DNA of 64,000 nt from Phaeodactylibacter luteus (GCF_007993045.1 NZ_VOOR01000021.1:41162-105161); one strand, 5' to 3'. Numbered from the stretch's first letter, positions 49,945 to 60,299 are shown. Notes: generated from the sequence alone by a model not told the origin. Numbers and translations are program-made.

Positions 49945-52377
49945 ATGAAGCAATTCAAAATTTTCAGCTGTGTGCTCTTTTTTTTCGCGGCAGCCGCCGC
50001 AGTGCATGCACAGCAAGGTTACCAAAACCCACCGGAACCCATTGCCAGCCTGGTAGATGCCCCGCTTGCGCCCGGTCTTAGCCTCAGCCCCGAGCGTACG
50101 TGGATGCTGCTCATGGAGCGCCCGGGCTATCCTTCAATACAAGAACTGGCTCAGCCAGAGCTGCGGATCGCTGGCTTGCGCCTAAACCCGGCTACCAATG
50201 GGGCAAGCCGGAGCTCAAGCTACACGGGCCTGGAGCTGCGCCATATCGAAAGCGGGCGCACTTTCTCGGTCACAGGGCTACCTGCCGCCCCTCAATTGGA
50301 AAACATCTCCTGGTCCCAAGACGGCAAGCATGTCGCTTTTACCCATAGCCGCCCGGATGGGATTGAGCTTTGGGTAGTGGATATCGCCTCAAAGGCTGCG
50401 CGCCGCCTTACGGAGTCGGATATCAACGACGCTATGGGCGGCCGGCCCTACTACTGGCTGGGCAATAACGCTATCCTGGCCAAAACGGTCCCGGAAGGCC
50501 GGGGCGAAGCGCCTGTTGCGAAAGCAGCCCCGGCCGGGCCTGTAGTGCAGGAGTCTGCAGGTGAGAAAACGACCCTGCGCACCTATCAGGACCTGCTGCA
50601 GAACCCTCACGATGAGGACCTCTTCGAGCATTACGCTACCGCAGAACTGCAGCGGATCGATGTATCCACGGGCAAGGCCAAGCCCTTCGCCAAGCCGGGC
50701 ATGCTGGCTGGGGCATCCCCTTCCCCTGATGGGCAGTACGTCTTGGTTGAAACCATCAGCCGCCCCTTTTCTTACCTTGTGCCTTATTACCGCTTCCCGA
50801 CCGCTTATGACCTGTACACCGCCGATGGGGCATTCGTCCGGCAGGTGGATCAACAGCCCCTTATCGAGCAGCTGCCGCAAGGCTTCGGGGCTGTGCCCGA
50901 AGGCAAGCGCCGCATCTCATGGCGCAGCGATAAGCCTGCTACGCTCTATTGGGTAGAAGCAAGAGATGGGGGCGACCCCAAGCGCGATGCGCCGGTCCGC
51001 GATCAGCTCTTTTATTGGGAAGCTCCTTTCAAAGATGGGGCGGAGCAGCCCGGGCCGGAATTTGAGCTGCGCTTCAGCGGCGTGGCATGGGGCGACGATG
51101 AATTGGCCATCGCTTACGAATATTGGTGGGCCACCCGTCAGATCAAAACGAGCCGTTTCGCCCCCGCTAAGCCCTCGGAAAAAACGGTGCTTTTTGAGCG
51201 TTCTTACCAAGACCGCTACAGCGACCCCGGCAGCTTCGTCACTGAGGACAATGAGTTTGGGCAGCCGGTACTGGCCCGTGGGCAGGGGGGCAGCACTTTG
51301 TACCTCACCGGGCAAGGCGCTTCGCCTGAGGGCAACCAGCCTTTTATCCGCTCGTATGACTTAAAGTCTGGCGAAACTCAGGAGCTCTGGCGCTCCGAAG
51401 CGCCTTACTATGAGATGGCAGTGGATATCCTGGACTTGGAGAAGGGGCTGGCGATTACCCGCCGGGAGTCCCGGGAGGAGCCGCCGAATTACTACATCCG
51501 CAATTGGAATACTGGCAGCCTTAAACCCTTGACCAGCTTTCCACACCCTTATCCAGCTCTGCAGGGCATAGAAAAGGAAGTGGTGCAGTTCAAACGGAAA
51601 GACGGGCTAGACCTTCAGGGGGATTTGTATTTGCCGAAAGGCTACGATGAGCAGGCCGACGGGCCACTGCCAGTGCTCATGTGGGCTTACCCCCGAGAGT
51701 ACAAAAGCAAAGGCGATGCAGGGCAAGTACAAGGCTCTCCTTACGAGTTTGTGCGTTTGTACTGGGGGTCTCCTTTGTATTGGGTGACCCGAGGCTATGC
51801 GGTTTTCGACCGGGTGGCCATGCCCATCGTTGGGGAAGAAGGGGAAGAGCCTAACGACTTTTTCCGGGAACAGCTGGTGGGCAATGCAGAAGCTGCAATA
51901 GATGTACTGGCGGAGCGCGGCATCGCCGACCGGGAGCGGATTGCTGTCGGCGGGCACTCCTATGGCGCCTTTATGACCGCCAACCTGCTGGCTCATTCCG
52001 ACTTGTTCGCAGCAGGCATTGCACGCAGCGGGGCATACAACCGGACGCTTACCCCCTTTGGGTTTCAGAGCGAAGAGCGGACTTATTGGGACGCACCGGA
52101 AGTGTACTATACGATGTCCCCCTTTATGCATGCCGACAAGGTCAATGAGCCTTTGCTGATGATTCATGGCGAAGCAGACAACAATAGTGGCACCTTCCCG
52201 CTACAGAGTGAGCGGATGTACCAGGCGATCAATGGCTTGGGCGGCAAGGCCCGCTTGGTCATGCTTCCCCACGAAAGCCATGGCTACCGCGCCCGGGAAT
52301 CTATAGGGCATATGCTGTGGGAAATGGATCAATGGCTGGAAACGTATGTGAAAAATAAGGGAGAAGCCCGGCCATAA
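49945..52377 (+). CDS. S9 family prolyl oligopeptidase-type serine peptidase
   Basis: The 810-residue exported peptidase has a signal peptide (MKQFKIFSCVLFFFAAAAAVHAQ), an N-terminal propeller region (about 40-540) and a C-terminal alpha/beta-hydrolase domain. The catalytic triad is visible: Ser in VGGHSYGAFMTAN (about 672), Asp in MIHGEADNNSGTFP (about 745) and His in PHESHGYRARES (about 778). Length and motifs resemble the glutamyl endopeptidase-like S9 subgroup. It likely degrades peptides in the periplasm or outside. It is divergent from the YceI operon and ends at a bidirectional terminator. Confidence 0.92.
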   Translation: MKQFKIFSCVLFFFAAAAAVHAQQGYQNPPEPIASLVDAPLAPGLSLSPERTWMLLMERPGYPSIQELAQPELRIAGLRLNPATNGASRSSSYTGLELRHIESGRTFSVTGLPAAPQLENISWSQDGKHVAFTHSRPDGIELWVVDIASKAARRLTESDINDAMGGRPYYWLGNNAILAKTVPEGRGEAPVAKAAPAGPVVQESAGEKTTLRTYQDLLQNPHDEDLFEHYATAELQRIDVSTGKAKPFAKPGMLAGASPSPDGQYVLVETISRPFSYLVPYYRFPTAYDLYTADGAFVRQVDQQPLIEQLPQGFGAVPEGKRRISWRSDKPATLYWVEARDGGDPKRDAPVRDQLFYWEAPFKDGAEQPGPEFELRFSGVAWGDDELAIAYEYWWATRQIKTSRFAPAKPSEKTVLFERSYQDRYSDPGSFVTEDNEFGQPVLARGQGGSTLYLTGQGASPEGNQPFIRSYDLKSGETQELWRSEAPYYEMAVDILDLEKGLAITRRESREEPPNYYIRNWNTGSLKPLTSFPHPYPALQGIEKEVVQFKRKDGLDLQGDLYLPKGYDEQADGPLPVLMWAYPREYKSKGDAGQVQGSPYEFVRLYWGSPLYWVTRGYAVFDRVAMPIVGEEGEEPNDFFREQLVGNAEAAIDVLAERGIADRERIAVGGHSYGAFMTANLLAHSDLFAAGIARSGAYNRTLTPFGFQSEERTYWDAPEVYYTMSPFMHADKVNEPLLMIHGEADNNSGTFPLQSERMYQAINGLGGKARLVMLPHESHGYRARESIGHMLWEMDQWLETYVKNKGEARP

Positions 52378-52390
52378 ACCGGTTAGGCAA

Positions 52391-52438
52391 AAGAGGGGGG
52401 GGCAGGCCATTGACAAATGGGCTGCCCCCCTTCTTCTT
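52391..52438. terminator. Bidirectional terminator
   Basis: The G-rich arm GGGGGGCAG pairs with CTGCCCCCC across a 16-base loop, with AAGA before and TTCTTCTTT after. It separates convergent genes ending at 52377 and 52438. Confidence 0.8.
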
Positions 52439-53571
52439 TAGCGCTCGAAGCTAAGGGACAGGTTGACCTTTGCGCTCAGCCCGATGAACGGCCGCACGAG
52501 CAGCGTCTTGCTATCGTCACTATTGCTTTGTTCTAGCAGCGTGGCCCCGATATTGAGGTAGACAAACTGGAAGAGCTTATGGTCGAGGCTGGCATAGATA
52601 GGGCGCCCAACGATAGGGCCGGTGAGGGTTTCGTCCTTTGCGTTTTCAAAATCCTGAAGGAACAGCCCAAAGCCCAAATAGGTATTGCTCAGGAACCTAG
52701 GGGCAAAAGCGCTGTTGCCAAGCGGAAAAGAAAGGCCAGCGTAGGGCGCTGTGCCATAGTCCAGCTCCTTGTCTAGGTTGCCGCTGAAATAAGCCCCGCC
52801 AAAACCGGCATTTACGGCAATGGCGCCCCGTTTTTCTTCCGTGGGGCAGTCCTCAAGGTAACGGCTATCCGCCACTTGGTAAAGGCGCGCTCCAATGATC
52901 TGCCGAAGCTCCCCTTCCATCAGCTGCTGCAGGGTCTGCTGCTCTTGTGCTTGCAGGGCGGCAGCTTGGGCTGAGTCTGCTGGCATGCGCAGGCCCTCCA
53001 TTTTTTCGAGCTGAAGGGCGATGAGCGCAGAGAGGCCCGATTGGCTGGCACTGATGCCAGCTCGGTAGTTGGACAAATCTTGGCGGAGCAGCTCGTTCAT
53101 GCCCTGCAGCAAGCGTTTGGGCTTTTCTTGCCACTTAAAGCCCCGGTTGGCCGGCTCCCGTTGGCTCTCCAAGAACAGGCCCAGCCGGTTTTGTGTGGTT
53201 TTGATCAGCTCCTCCCTTTGTGCAGAGGTTACAGAGCGGAAAAACAGCACTTCAATATCGTATTGGCTTGACGGCCTCAGCTTATAATTGACCGGTAGGC
53301 TGTACACGGCGGCCGAGTTATCGAGCGGGCGTTGCCAAACGGCAGTATGCAGCGGAGCCTTCGCGCCGCGCCTGGGCAAGATGTTGAACTCAATGCGGTC
53401 GATATAGGTGGGGATGGCACCGCTGAACAATAGATTGACCTCAGCGGGCAGGGCGTCGTTCTCGCTAATGTAGGCGCTTTCAAAGTCTAGGTTCACTTTG
53501 GTGAACTGCGCCTGAAGGCTTACACTTCCTAGCAACAAAAAAATGGAGAAAAATCGTAATGTGGTGTTCAT
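52438..53571 (-). CDS. Exported protein with C-terminal barrel-like region
   Basis: The 377-residue product has a signal peptide (MNTTLRFFSIFLLLGSVSLQAQ), a beta-sandwich-like N-terminal segment (about 25-115), a helical, Gln/Leu-rich middle (about 120-235, QQTLQQLMEGELRQIIGARL) and a C-terminal strand-rich part (GAIAVNAGFGGAYFSGNLDK to VNLSLSFER) like a small beta-barrel. No family was recognised. It lies between the S9 peptidase and the T9SS type B genes. Confidence 0.7.
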   Translation of the reverse strand: MNTTLRFFSIFLLLGSVSLQAQFTKVNLDFESAYISENDALPAEVNLLFSGAIPTYIDRIEFNILPRRGAKAPLHTAVWQRPLDNSAAVYSLPVNYKLRPSSQYDIEVLFFRSVTSAQREELIKTTQNRLGLFLESQREPANRGFKWQEKPKRLLQGMNELLRQDLSNYRAGISASQSGLSALIALQLEKMEGLRMPADSAQAAALQAQEQQTLQQLMEGELRQIIGARLYQVADSRYLEDCPTEEKRGAIAVNAGFGGAYFSGNLDKELDYGTAPYAGLSFPLGNSAFAPRFLSNTYLGFGLFLQDFENAKDETLTGPIVGRPIYASLDHKLFQFVYLNIGATLLEQSNSDDSKTLLVRPFIGLSAKVNLSLSFER

Positions 53572-53654
53572 AATTTGGGTTTGCGTCTAGTAACATAAGT
53601 AAAATGGTTCGCTTGTTGTTCATTCAGACGCTACCCCGGTTGTGGGGTCACGGG

Positions 53655-55931
53655 TCACCTCAGGAGCTGTAGGTCGCCCGTCCGTCTGAACTGTTGCCCA
53701 GCCTGCACATATTGCAGCACCCAATTGTATACGCCCATAGGCATTCGTTCGCCTTTCCGTGCCCCATCCCATCCGAGCCCCGGAGCCTGCGCCTCAAATA
53801 CGAGCCCTCCCCATCGGTCGTACACTTGCAGCATGTAGCCTTCCACCGGGCATAAGTTTACAGGGAGGAAGAGGTCGTTTCGCCCGTCGTCATTGGGGGA
53901 AAATGCGTTGGGGATGTAAAAGCAGTTTTCGCAGCCGATGGGCTGTAGGTCTACGCTGTCAGCTACCACGGCACAGCGGTTCTCGGCTGTGGCAACATAG
54001 ATGCCAGGGGATTTGGCGGTCAGCTCGGGCAGGGTGCTCCCATCAGACCACCGCAGGCTGGCTTCCGGGCTGGTAGTAGCCAGAAGCTTGACTTCACCGC
54101 CAGGGCAGAGCGGCTCTGCCCCTTCTAGAAGGAGCAATGGCCCTGTAAGGCTATCGATTTGGAACAGGGTGTCGAGCTGGCCACACCCATTGGTGATGCT
54201 AAGCCCATAGCTGCCCCCACCGGTGAGGGTTATACTGTCGCCTACTGCACCGTTGGACCAGGCGTACTGTAGGGCGCCAGCTGAGAAGGCAGTGGCCGTG
54301 CCGGTTTCATCCGGGCACAGTGCGGAAGGGGCAGCCAGCTCAATGGCAGGGTCCTCAATGACGATCAGCTCGAAGCTATCTACGGCCGTGCGGCCGCAAA
54401 AGTCGGTAATGGTAGCTACGTACAGCCCGGGCTCCACAGCGCTAATGGCAGGGAGGGTGTCTCCGCTAGACCAGGACCATAAGCCGCTTAGGTTGGTGGC
54501 CGCCTGTAAGACAGCAGTGTCCCCACGGCAGATGCTTGCCGGGCCAGAAATGCTTGCCGTAGGGGTATCCGCATTTTGGAAGACCTCAATGGTATCGGCA
54601 ACAAAACCGCATTCAGAGGATACCGTCAGGCTGTATATCCCAGGAGAAGTAACGGTGAGGGTAGGAGAGGTATCTCCTGTCGACCAGAGGAACTCATCGC
54701 CTTGGGTTTGGGGGGCCAGGGTAATCGGGCCGTTATTGCAATTGAGGAGGGTGTCCGGCCCAAGGTCGGCAATCAGCGTTTCTTCGGTATTGAAAATATA
54801 GTCCATAAAGTTGGGCAGCCCAAAGAAAGGTACGCTTTCAAAGGGGAAGAGCAGCACATTTTCCGAAAGGGTAGCTTGGGGGGAGTTGGGGCAGTTGATG
54901 GCATTGAAACTCACATTCTGCCCGTTGGCGGGGGAATAAGAAAGCCAGTAGAGCTTCCCGTCAGGGGCGAGCTGCATCTGCCCTTGTATGGCAGGGCCGA
55001 GGGTGGCAAATATGGTACGGGTAGGCAAGGGGTTGGCAGAAAGCGCATCGTAGCGCACAGCCAAGGCCCCGGAAACTGTGGGCTCGATGACATAAAGGTA
55101 GCTGCCGTCAGGAGAGAAGGAGTAGGTATTGGAGTTCAGCGTGCCAGGAAGCACTCTGGGGTTGCTGACATTGCCGTTGCTGCTGTTGAGGTTGTAAAGC
55201 ACTCCGCCAATGAACATGCGGTTGCGGGCCGGCGAGATCTTTAGCGGGCCAGTGATGGAATCAGAGACTGCCCTGGGCTGCAATACCGGGCCGGTAATGC
55301 CGCCCGCGTCTACCCGGTACCGGAAAAAGTCTCCAGTATTGTCATCAACGATATAAATCCAGTAATCAGTGCCGTTGGCATGACGGGTAGCGCTCAGCGT
55401 TTCATAGGAAGGCACGTGCAGGCGCTCATCGTCAATGATGGTCCCGCCAAGCCCACCATTAAGGGTGCGGTCGAGCAGGAAGTAAGTCAGCCCGCGGCCC
55501 TGTGTCTGCCCGGCAGGCAGGCCATCGGAAGCGTATTCCCGTTCTTCCATAGTGAACAGGTAGTACTGATCGGTATTGGCTGGGTTGGGGATGAAAATGC
55601 TGGACTGTGTTGCTCCAAAAGCACCGCCCTTCAGCCCTTCCATATCGTAGAGCACCTCGTGGTTGCGGTTCCAGATGCTGCCCTGAGGGGAGGTGGTGGA
55701 AATCCGGCCGCCGCCGTTGGTATAGAACAGCAGGCTGCCATCAACATCACAAATAGAGGCGCAGCCCTCGAAGGTGGTCAGTGCCCCATCGGTAATGGCC
55801 TCCGGGCTGCCGGAGGCGAAACTTACCCCGTGCTCTTGGCCAAAGTACCAGATGTTGCCTTCCTGTTGGGCAGACAGGCAAGAGGAGGGCAGGAGGGCCA
55901 AAAAGAGTATGGCATAGACAAGGGTTCTCAT
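53655..55931 (-). CDS. Large secreted protein with T9SS type B sorting domain
   Basis: The 758-residue protein has a signal peptide (MRTLVYAILFLALLPSSCLSAQ). An N-terminal propeller-like region (about 25-385) begins NIWYFGQEHGVSFASGSPEA, a motif typical of gliding-type surface proteins. At least four Ig-like repeats follow (WSTGDTSPTLTVTSPGIYSL, WSSGDTLPAISAVEPGLYVA and two similar), then the type B/CHU_C domain (FYIPNAFSPNDDGRNDLFLP, LQVYDRWGGLVFE). Type IX export to the cell surface follows from that domain. The ATG at 55931 is preferred to a GTG two codons earlier. It is followed by a similar protein gene upstream in the same orientation. Confidence 0.9.
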   Translation of the reverse strand: MRTLVYAILFLALLPSSCLSAQQEGNIWYFGQEHGVSFASGSPEAITDGALTTFEGCASICDVDGSLLFYTNGGGRISTTSPQGSIWNRNHEVLYDMEGLKGGAFGATQSSIFIPNPANTDQYYLFTMEEREYASDGLPAGQTQGRGLTYFLLDRTLNGGLGGTIIDDERLHVPSYETLSATRHANGTDYWIYIVDDNTGDFFRYRVDAGGITGPVLQPRAVSDSITGPLKISPARNRMFIGGVLYNLNSSNGNVSNPRVLPGTLNSNTYSFSPDGSYLYVIEPTVSGALAVRYDALSANPLPTRTIFATLGPAIQGQMQLAPDGKLYWLSYSPANGQNVSFNAINCPNSPQATLSENVLLFPFESVPFFGLPNFMDYIFNTEETLIADLGPDTLLNCNNGPITLAPQTQGDEFLWSTGDTSPTLTVTSPGIYSLTVSSECGFVADTIEVFQNADTPTASISGPASICRGDTAVLQAATNLSGLWSWSSGDTLPAISAVEPGLYVATITDFCGRTAVDSFELIVIEDPAIELAAPSALCPDETGTATAFSAGALQYAWSNGAVGDSITLTGGGSYGLSITNGCGQLDTLFQIDSLTGPLLLLEGAEPLCPGGEVKLLATTSPEASLRWSDGSTLPELTAKSPGIYVATAENRCAVVADSVDLQPIGCENCFYIPNAFSPNDDGRNDLFLPVNLCPVEGYMLQVYDRWGGLVFEAQAPGLGWDGARKGERMPMGVYNWVLQYVQAGQQFRRTGDLQLLR

Positions 55932-55950
55932 GGGCACCAGTTTTTAGGCT

Positions 55951-55959
55951 TCAAACTTA
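55951..55959 (-). promoter_or_regulatory. Promoter -7 box of the 55931 gene
   Basis: TAAGTTTGA on the reverse strand fits TAnnTTTG, 20 bases before the start codon. Confidence 0.45.
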
Positions 55960-56124
55960 CGGCATAGGGGCGGTAAAATGTGTTGTGCAGTTGTCCAAAC
56001 TTTAATCCCAACCACAATTCAGGCTGATGTGTTGGGAGGGAAGTGTAAGCGGTTGCAGTTCATTCTGATTTAAAAATTGCTCTTTGTTATTCGCAGGAGG
56101 AATGAATCTTTCTATTGGCTTAAG

Positions 56125-58686
56125 TTATCGAATTAACATAACATCACCAGTATATTGTTGTCTATTCCCTAAAGGAAGAAGTACATCTAGCACCCAAACA
56201 AATATTCCAGGCGTTAGTTGTTTACCATCTAATGTGCCATTCCAGCCCTCAAACTCAGATAAGGGAAATCCTGTTTTTTGAAAAACTAGTCCTCCCCACC
56301 TATTGTAAATACTAAATTCTAAAACTTTTTCGACTTCACAATTACTGAATGGTCTAAAGAAATCATTAACGCCATCGTTATTAGGACTAAATGCATTGGG
56401 GACATATATAGATTCACTGTTGTCATAATTTACGGTTACGGTAGCTGTATCAGAACACACAGCTTGGGTGTCAGTGATAATAAGTTGATAGTTATTTGTT
56501 TCGGCGGATAGTACTACAGGACTCAAACAGTCCATGCAGCTTAAATTAGTTGCAGGGCTCCATACAAATGCATAATTTCCAGTTCCACCCTGAGTAATTG
56601 GAGTAATCGATATTGGTGAACATTCAAATGCCATTTCATTGGGTAGCATGACCTTGATAGGCGGCAGTTCTTCCATCCATATGGATGAAGTGTTTACGCA
56701 ATCGCCATTGTTTGCGCTCACTAGTAGTTGCCCAGAGCTGATCATGTTGGTTTGGACCACTATACTACTGTTGCTTTTGGCAAGCAGCTCATTTGAAAAG
56801 AATACTTCATAAGTAACTGAAGGGGGAGGTGAATCTAGTTCGATTTTTATTTCTTGCCCTTGGCAGAACAGAATAGTATCTGGTAAATGTAGATTGGGGG
56901 CGTCGTTTATAGTCAAAGTAAGTTCGGCGGAGTCGGAACAAACACCGTCATGAACAATAACAGTATAAATGCCCCCCAAAGTGGTGGAGTCAACACTTAA
57001 TAATAATGTATCACCATTTACAAGAAAGCCTTGAGGTCCAAACCACTGGATCGAATCTGGGTTTCCTTCAATTGTAGCTGCTAAAAGGGCGGTATCGTTT
57101 ATACAAATCGTAGCGGATGGGTTGATATTTACACTAGTATTACTGTTTGAAGCGACTTCAAACATCGGATTGTTTGGATAGATACATTCCTCTTCGGATG
57201 TTATTAATTGTAGTACATATGAGCCAGGAGCGAGCCCTTGGATGATTATGGAGTTATCATCAGTTGAGATATTGTATTCAAGTAGTTGTCCTGCCTCATT
57301 AAGTATGTTTATTTGGTAGGTGCTACCGGGAGAAATAGTTGGCCAGCTTAAGCTTATTGTACTGTTAAAAGGGGAGAAACATGAACTTGGAGATGTATTT
57401 TGAATTAATACATCTGTAGGTGAGCCGCCAATAACTATAAAAGGATTGGGGTCGCCTTGGAGTATTGTTTCTGTGTTATTAGACCTCTGCGTGACTCCAA
57501 GAGTAGAGGGAAGTTCCTTTATGAACGCTTGATTTTCATAGTTTCCTGCGGGTAGATTAGATACTGATAAAGTAATGTCTAAAAAATAGGCTTGGTCTGG
57601 AGCTAATGTGATTGTTGTTATCTCTAAAATATTTGAGGCAGTTGTGCTAGACACAACTCCTGGTAAATTAGTTGAAACTGAAATTATTTCAGATCCTTCA
57701 GGGAAGGTATCAGTTAGAATTAGATTGTTTAAAACTTCTTGGTGGCGAGCCTCTATTGAGAACGAGAATGATATTTGGGGCTCGTCGCATGTTTGAATCT
57801 CCTGAGTTGTAGTTTGATCAAAGATAATCCCATATGGGCAAGAGCACCCATCGTTACCAGTTGCCCCAGGTCCTGTACCTATTAGGGTAGCATTACCAGT
57901 GTTTTTATCAATATGAACTAAACGATTTTGAGTTAGGTTTGGAAGACCATCTAAAGACCCATAACCGAAAAGGTTTCCGTTCTTACCAAAAAATAGTGCT
58001 CCAATATGAATTACAACATCGGATGGTACAAAGCCAATTAGGTCGACTTGTCCAGCCTCAGGTGAATCCAAATCTACGTTAATTCTTAAAAGCGCTCCTT
58101 GTGTGGATATCGGTCCAGACCCAGACCCTGGGTAGTTACGTTGAAAGGTGTAAGCGACCCCAGGAATGAATGGGTCAAAGGCAATATCGTCTACTCTGGG
58201 AGTGAAAGTGCCAGAATTTCCAGTGCTTTCTCCCCAAAAAAGAGGAATACTTGCAACTTGCTCAAAACCATCTACTACATCAAAAAATAGGAGTGTATTG
58301 CTTTGATTCTCTTTGAATGCATAGTACCCTTGAGGTGAACAATCACCTGCTCCTGCAGTAGAAGAGCCTAATCCTGGAACCTGACCTGCTACTTCATAGC
58401 TGCCATCGCTAAAAAGTCTGAGGACGTTATTAGATTCCTGTTGAAAAGCATACATGTAGTTGTCAATTCGATTGTAGCCTAATGCGTTGAAGAAAAGTCC
58501 TTGATATGTTGCAAGATCAGTGAAATTAATTGTTGAACCTTGAACATCAATCCAGTAACTATAATTTGGGGGTGAGTTGGGGGGATAAAGGGAAATGATC
58601 AGTCTATCGTCACAAGGGATCTTTTGCTGGGGATAAATTTCAGAAAGACTTAAGAGTATTAAGAATAATATGTGTATAAATCGCAT
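56125..58686 (-). CDS. AT-rich T9SS type B surface protein
   Basis: The 853-residue protein has a signal peptide (MRFIHILFLILLSLSEIYPQ) and an N-terminal region of DUF6923-like character (DNYMYAFQQESNNVLRLFSD, AFDPFIPGVAYTF). A DUF11/CARDB-like domain (SFSFSIEARHQEVLNNLILT) and several Ig-like PKD/SprB-type repeats follow, then the type B domain (YVPNAFSPNNDGVNDFFRPF, FSIYNRWGGLVFQ). Its GC content is visibly lower than that of either neighbour, suggesting separate origin or relaxed composition. The start is ATG at 58686; a GTG two codons upstream is the alternative. Confidence 0.88.
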   Translation of the reverse strand: MRFIHILFLILLSLSEIYPQQKIPCDDRLIISLYPPNSPPNYSYWIDVQGSTINFTDLATYQGLFFNALGYNRIDNYMYAFQQESNNVLRLFSDGSYEVAGQVPGLGSSTAGAGDCSPQGYYAFKENQSNTLLFFDVVDGFEQVASIPLFWGESTGNSGTFTPRVDDIAFDPFIPGVAYTFQRNYPGSGSGPISTQGALLRINVDLDSPEAGQVDLIGFVPSDVVIHIGALFFGKNGNLFGYGSLDGLPNLTQNRLVHIDKNTGNATLIGTGPGATGNDGCSCPYGIIFDQTTTQEIQTCDEPQISFSFSIEARHQEVLNNLILTDTFPEGSEIISVSTNLPGVVSSTTASNILEITTITLAPDQAYFLDITLSVSNLPAGNYENQAFIKELPSTLGVTQRSNNTETILQGDPNPFIVIGGSPTDVLIQNTSPSSCFSPFNSTISLSWPTISPGSTYQINILNEAGQLLEYNISTDDNSIIIQGLAPGSYVLQLITSEEECIYPNNPMFEVASNSNTSVNINPSATICINDTALLAATIEGNPDSIQWFGPQGFLVNGDTLLLSVDSTTLGGIYTVIVHDGVCSDSAELTLTINDAPNLHLPDTILFCQGQEIKIELDSPPPSVTYEVFFSNELLAKSNSSIVVQTNMISSGQLLVSANNGDCVNTSSIWMEELPPIKVMLPNEMAFECSPISITPITQGGTGNYAFVWSPATNLSCMDCLSPVVLSAETNNYQLIITDTQAVCSDTATVTVNYDNSESIYVPNAFSPNNDGVNDFFRPFSNCEVEKVLEFSIYNRWGGLVFQKTGFPLSEFEGWNGTLDGKQLTPGIFVWVLDVLLPLGNRQQYTGDVMLIR

Positions 58687-58759
58687 GTTCACAAGTTTTA
58701 GGCTACTCTCAAAATGTAGGATTTTCTGGGTGTTTCCGCTCTTAAAGGTAAATGTTTTT

Positions 58760-60274
58760 TCAGTTTGAGCTCACACCCTTCCACCATTTTTTTGCCTGCT
58801 GCAGGGCATTCAGCGCCAGCTCGTTCACATCTGTCGAGAGGCGGCTGTAGAACATCATGGGCAGGAATACCCCAGCGATAAGGGCTGAGCGGAGCACGAT
58901 GCTGAGCAGGGGGTGAACAAAACTATCGGGTATGAGCTCGCCCGCGCCGTAAGCTAAGGCTGTGATGCCCAGCGCCCAGGCGTGGGCAAGGGTGAAAGGC
59001 TGCATTCTCCATTTCCACCACACAAAAAGCATGCGGGCTGTATTGGCCAGCAGCATAGAGAGCACCGTGGCGAGGGCTGCGCCGGATATACCGATGCGGG
59101 GGATGAAGTAAAGGTTGAAGGCTACATTGCATACTGCCAGCAATAGGACCGTAACGAAATTGAACCTATAATAGCGTGAATAGTAAATGATAAGCCCGTT
59201 GGTACTGCTCGCCATGTCGACAAGCTTGGCCAGAGCGGTAAGAAAGACCACACTCGCAGCAGCGCTCAGGGATTCGTAGTCTCGCGTCAGGCGGAATAAA
59301 TCGTCTAGGCTGCCCATGACCAGGGCGGTCAGGAAGAGCCCAACAAGGCTGAGGTTGAGGGAGGTCTTTTGGTAGATCATAAGGACTTCCTCATACTGGT
59401 CTGCTTTCAGTGCTTGATTCAGGATTGGGCGTACTATTCCATAAAGTGCTCGTTTAGGGATTTCAATAGAAGCGCCAATGAACTGTGCGATGCCAAAAAT
59501 GCCAGCTGTGCCCAGCCCCAAAATAGTGGAGATCATGATGAGGTCTATCCGGAAGGCGAGCACATTGCCCACAGAGGAGAAAATACCGTACACGGCATAC
59601 TCCCCCATTTCACGGATCTTCCTCCAGGTAAAGGTCTGCCAGTCTATGCGCATGGCCACGCCCCCGAGGAGGTACAAGTAGGCCGCTATGCCCGCCACGC
59701 CCAAAGCATGATAGACGATAACCCCGAGGGTGAAGCCATCCCTGCCGAGCAGCTGCCAGGCCGAAAGCAGTACCAGTACAGGCAGCGCGAGCTTGAACAA
59801 AAGGTTGGAAAAGAGCACCGGCACCACAATCCGATGGTAATTGCTGGTGTATTCTGTGAGGAAGTTGATCTGAGTGGTCAAAAAGGTTAGCGCTAATATG
59901 GGGCCGATATAGTTGAAGACAAGCTGCGCATCCATATTCATGCGCTCCAGCGCCCAGATTACCCATTCCTGCCCCCAGGCCCCAAAAGTGAGGAAAATTG
60001 GGAAAGCCAGCAAAATGCCCAGTTGCAGCAGCCCGAAAAAGCCTTTGTGTTTGCCGTCAGCTGTCTTGAATTCAGGGAAATAGCGGACCGCCAGGCTGGG
60101 GATGCCGCCTGACATGATGGTGGACAAAAGGAAGGCGGTATTGGTCAGGAACAAAGCCAAGCCATAGACCTCTTCGTCCAATGGGTAGATAAACAGACCG
60201 CTCAATGCCCCTACCGCTGTAGCCGTATACCCGACGATGCTGTGTTTTATCCCTTGCCGCTTAATGACTCCCAT
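58760..60274 (-). CDS. Polysaccharide flippase (MATE/Wzx-like)
   Basis: The 504-residue membrane protein has about 13-14 helices and the MOP-exporter layout. The N-terminus (MGVIKRQGIKHSIVGYTATAVGALSG) and helix TNTAFLLSTIMSGGIPSLAV match Bacteroidota lipopolysaccharide biosynthesis flippases, which move lipid-linked oligosaccharide across the inner membrane. Within the helix at 225-250 it has FRIDLIMISTILGLGTAGIF. It is divergent from an aminotransferase and a glycosyltransferase gene, together forming a surface-sugar locus. Confidence 0.9.
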   Translation of the reverse strand: MGVIKRQGIKHSIVGYTATAVGALSGLFIYPLDEEVYGLALFLTNTAFLLSTIMSGGIPSLAVRYFPEFKTADGKHKGFFGLLQLGILLAFPIFLTFGAWGQEWVIWALERMNMDAQLVFNYIGPILALTFLTTQINFLTEYTSNYHRIVVPVLFSNLLFKLALPVLVLLSAWQLLGRDGFTLGVIVYHALGVAGIAAYLYLLGGVAMRIDWQTFTWRKIREMGEYAVYGIFSSVGNVLAFRIDLIMISTILGLGTAGIFGIAQFIGASIEIPKRALYGIVRPILNQALKADQYEEVLMIYQKTSLNLSLVGLFLTALVMGSLDDLFRLTRDYESLSAAASVVFLTALAKLVDMASSTNGLIIYYSRYYRFNFVTVLLLAVCNVAFNLYFIPRIGISGAALATVLSMLLANTARMLFVWWKWRMQPFTLAHAWALGITALAYGAGELIPDSFVHPLLSIVLRSALIAGVFLPMMFYSRLSTDVNELALNALQQAKKWWKGVSSN

Positions 60275-60290
60275 GTAAAGTGATTATCTT

Positions 60291-60299
60291 GCAAACCTA
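60291..60299 (-). promoter_or_regulatory. Promoter -7 box of the flippase gene
   Basis: TAGGTTTGC on the reverse strand is a perfect TAnnTTTGC match. It is 16 bases before the flippase start codon, so the leader is very short. Confidence 0.5.
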
